Part shown: piece after piece, positions 6,900 to 7,719 of the stretch
How the letters are laid out: the number at the start of each line of letters is the position of its first letter
Numbering within the stretch: the first letter of the stretch is position 1
Source: Balneolaceae bacterium
GTDB taxonomy: Bacteria; Bacteroidota; Rhodothermia; Balneolales; Balneolaceae
Reading direction: 5' to 3'
Assembly (NCBI GenBank): GCA_007117235.1
Contig: SKGY01000077.1
Location: 1-7,719 of the forward strand
DNA: 7,719 bases
Notes under the pieces: model-generated
Database searches by the model: none
What the model saw: only the letters and a program-made list of their open reading frames with translations
What the model was told of the DNA's origin: nothing
Translations under genes and position numbers: made by a program

Positions 6900-6984
6900 A
6901 GAGTATTATTAATACATAAGATAGCCAAGTCTGAGGTATCCCTTCCCTGTTACTTTGCTGCTTTAATCAAAGAGAAAAGCCATT

Positions 6985-7719
6985 ATGGACACCTCACGTT
7001 ATACTTTATTCTTTCTATTGGCACTTGGGCTTATTTCCTGCAGTGACAGCAATTTCTATGAACCCGGTGATGCATACATTTACCGTATAACGGTATTAAT
7101 CGAACCCGAAGGGGCAGGCACTATTGAACCGATGGAAGTTGGTTTCTATAAAAGCGGGGATAGAATTCAGCTGAAAGCCATCGCTAACGAGGGGTATCAC
7201 TTTGTGGGCTGGTGGGGTGATGGCCAGTCGGGTGACGACAACCCCCTGTTTCTTACCGTTAACCGGAACCTCGTCTTTTCAGCCAACTTCGTGGAACTCA
7301 GTAACGACAAGTTTTTTCTTCATGAAAACGGGGTGACCATCCGCTGCCCTGAGGCAGAACCCGGCGAATATGGCGTGGTTAACGATGTTCTATACCAAGC
7401 GGTTGACCGGGACATGCTGGAGCCGGCGTTGGATAAGTCTACAGTATGCACATCACCTGTTACGGACATGAGCAATCTGTTTTATGGAGATAAATACTTT
7501 GACCAGGATATAAGCAGCTGGGATGTGAGCAATGTAACCAATATGAGCGGCATGCTTTTTCATGCTGATGCTTTCGATAGTGATATCACCAACTGGGATG
7601 TAAGCAGTGTAACCGATATGAGTGAGATGTTTGCCTACTTAAGATCGTTCAACCAGGATTTGAACAGTTGGGATGTGAGCAGCGTCACAACGATGAGGAA
7701 CATGTTTCAAAGTACGTAT
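6985..7719 (+). CDS. BspA-like (DUF285) repeat surface lipoprotein with InlB-type B-repeat domain; cut by right edge
   Basis: The frame opens at ATG 6985 and runs 245 codons to the window edge without a stop. Residues 1-18 form a lipoprotein signal peptide with lipobox LIS-Cys19, followed by SDSNF. Residues 34-102 fit a divergent InlB B-repeat / Listeria-Bacteroides repeat domain, with VLIEPEGAGTIEP (38-50), GDRIQLKAIANEGYHFVGW (58-76) and NLVFSANF at the end. A linker (108-158) with Cys121 and Cys155 leads into DUF285 repeats with the signature WDVSxVTxM, spaced exactly 25 residues (Trp179, Trp204, Trp229). Such proteins are exported, and some bind host or matrix proteins; the partner here is unknown. 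A weak purine-rich stretch (AAAGAGAAAAG) precedes the ATG. Bases 7201-7260 and 7321-7380 count 35 and 36 G/C of 60, well above the neighbours. The gene stands alone and divergent from rpmH. Confidence 0.9.
   Translation, partial: MDTSRYTLFFLLALGLISCSDSNFYEPGDAYIYRITVLIEPEGAGTIEPMEVGFYKSGDRIQLKAIANEGYHFVGWWGDGQSGDDNPLFLTVNRNLVFSANFVELSNDKFFLHENGVTIRCPEAEPGEYGVVNDVLYQAVDRDMLEPALDKSTVCTSPVTDMSNLFYGDKYFDQDISSWDVSNVTNMSGMLFHADAFDSDITNWDVSSVTDMSEMFAYLRSFNQDLNSWDVSSVTTMRNMFQSTY
7459..7719 (+). repeat. 75-base in-frame tandem repeats encoding DUF285 units
   Basis: Three full units (7459-7533, 7534-7608, 7609-7683) and a partial fourth (7684 to the edge) each encode 25 residues. They start VTDMSNLF, VTNMSGML, VTDMSEMF and VTTMRNMF and end in a SSWDVSN / TNWDVSS / NSWDVSS motif. 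The periodicity is exact with no insertions. The DNA is diverged between units, best conserved around TGGGATGT(G/A)AGC, so the array looks old and under protein-level selection. It continues past the window. Confidence 0.92.

Larger units (their letters stand above)
6614..6984. other. AT-rich divergent intergenic region between rpmH and the BspA-like gene
   Basis: This 371-base gap separates divergent genes and should carry both promoters. The part next to rpmH is extremely AT-rich; bases 6661-6720 contain 9 G/C out of 60. It also contains a direct repeat ATGTTTTC at 6733-6740 and 6752-6759, a 12-base palindrome, a C-rich repeat and a TATAAT promoter candidate, listed separately where supported. 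A minus-strand TTGAAA (6713-6718) could be a -35 for rpmH, but I see no convincing -10 at the right distance. I find no tRNA, no credible small gene and no run of DnaA boxes, and dnaA itself is not next to rpmH here. Confidence 0.7.

Noticed and set aside
6614..6984. Replication origin next to rpmH
   Set aside because: In many bacteria rpmH neighbours dnaA and oriC, and this gap is AT-rich, but I see no cluster of TTATCCACA-like boxes and dnaA is absent.
6816..7046. 76-codon plus-strand open frame across the intergenic region
   Set aside because: It runs through the palindrome, C-rich repeat and promoter, has no recognisable family motif, and overlaps the start of the BspA-like gene, which has a good lipoprotein leader in another frame.
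7459..7719. CRISPR-like or minisatellite array
   Set aside because: The 75-base periodicity is continuous, in frame, diverged in DNA and conserved in protein; it is the DUF285 coding repeat.

Overview
The window reads as chromosomal DNA from a Gram-negative member of the Bacteroidota / Rhodothermota-Balneolota (FCB) group. The evidence is the L34 sequence with its SDE-type tail, two apparent lipoproteins, a BspA-type (DUF285) repeat surface protein, AT-rich leaders that mostly lack Shine-Dalgarno sites, and a YidC with a large periplasmic domain. A Balneolales-like organism is my best guess, but this is inference and not proven by the window.

Layout. Everything from 1 to 6613 is on the minus strand, so transcription runs right to left. 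First comes the housekeeping cluster rpmH (6458-6613), rnpA (6022-6477) and yidC (4169-6019). It is very tightly packed: rpmH and rnpA overlap, and rnpA and yidC are 2 bases apart. It ends at a hairpin near 4108-4135. Next is a two-gene membrane-quality-control unit: an NfeD/ClpP-class membrane serine protease (2641-4005) and a slipin/stomatin SPFH protein (1797-2576). It ends at a clear terminator at 1739-1769. Then comes a single gene for a lipoprotein isoaspartyl peptidase/L-asparaginase (666-1685) with its own terminator at 614-647. Last is the N-terminal GNAT half of what is probably a GNAT-nitrilase fusion enzyme, cut by the left edge (1-533).

The strand switches in a 371-base AT-rich gap (6614-6984). 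It holds a 12-base perfect palindrome, a short C-rich repeat and a TATAAT-type promoter candidate. To its right, on the plus strand, begins a BspA-like lipoprotein (6985 to the window edge). It has a lipobox, a divergent InlB-type B-repeat domain and the first units of a 25-residue DUF285 repeat array. Parts of this gene count about 58-60% GC, against roughly 37-50% in lines sampled from the minus-strand genes.

How the genes work together. L34, RnpA and YidC link ribosome assembly, tRNA 5' maturation and membrane-protein insertion, a widely conserved arrangement. NfeD and slipin are a known protease-scaffold pair. The asparaginase and the GNAT-nitrilase both belong to amide-chemistry families but appear to be transcribed separately. 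I found no convincing novel defence or mobile system. The most notable points are the forced rpmH/rnpA overlap, the TTG-started yidC directly behind rnpA, and the composition-shifted repeat surface protein next to the core cluster.
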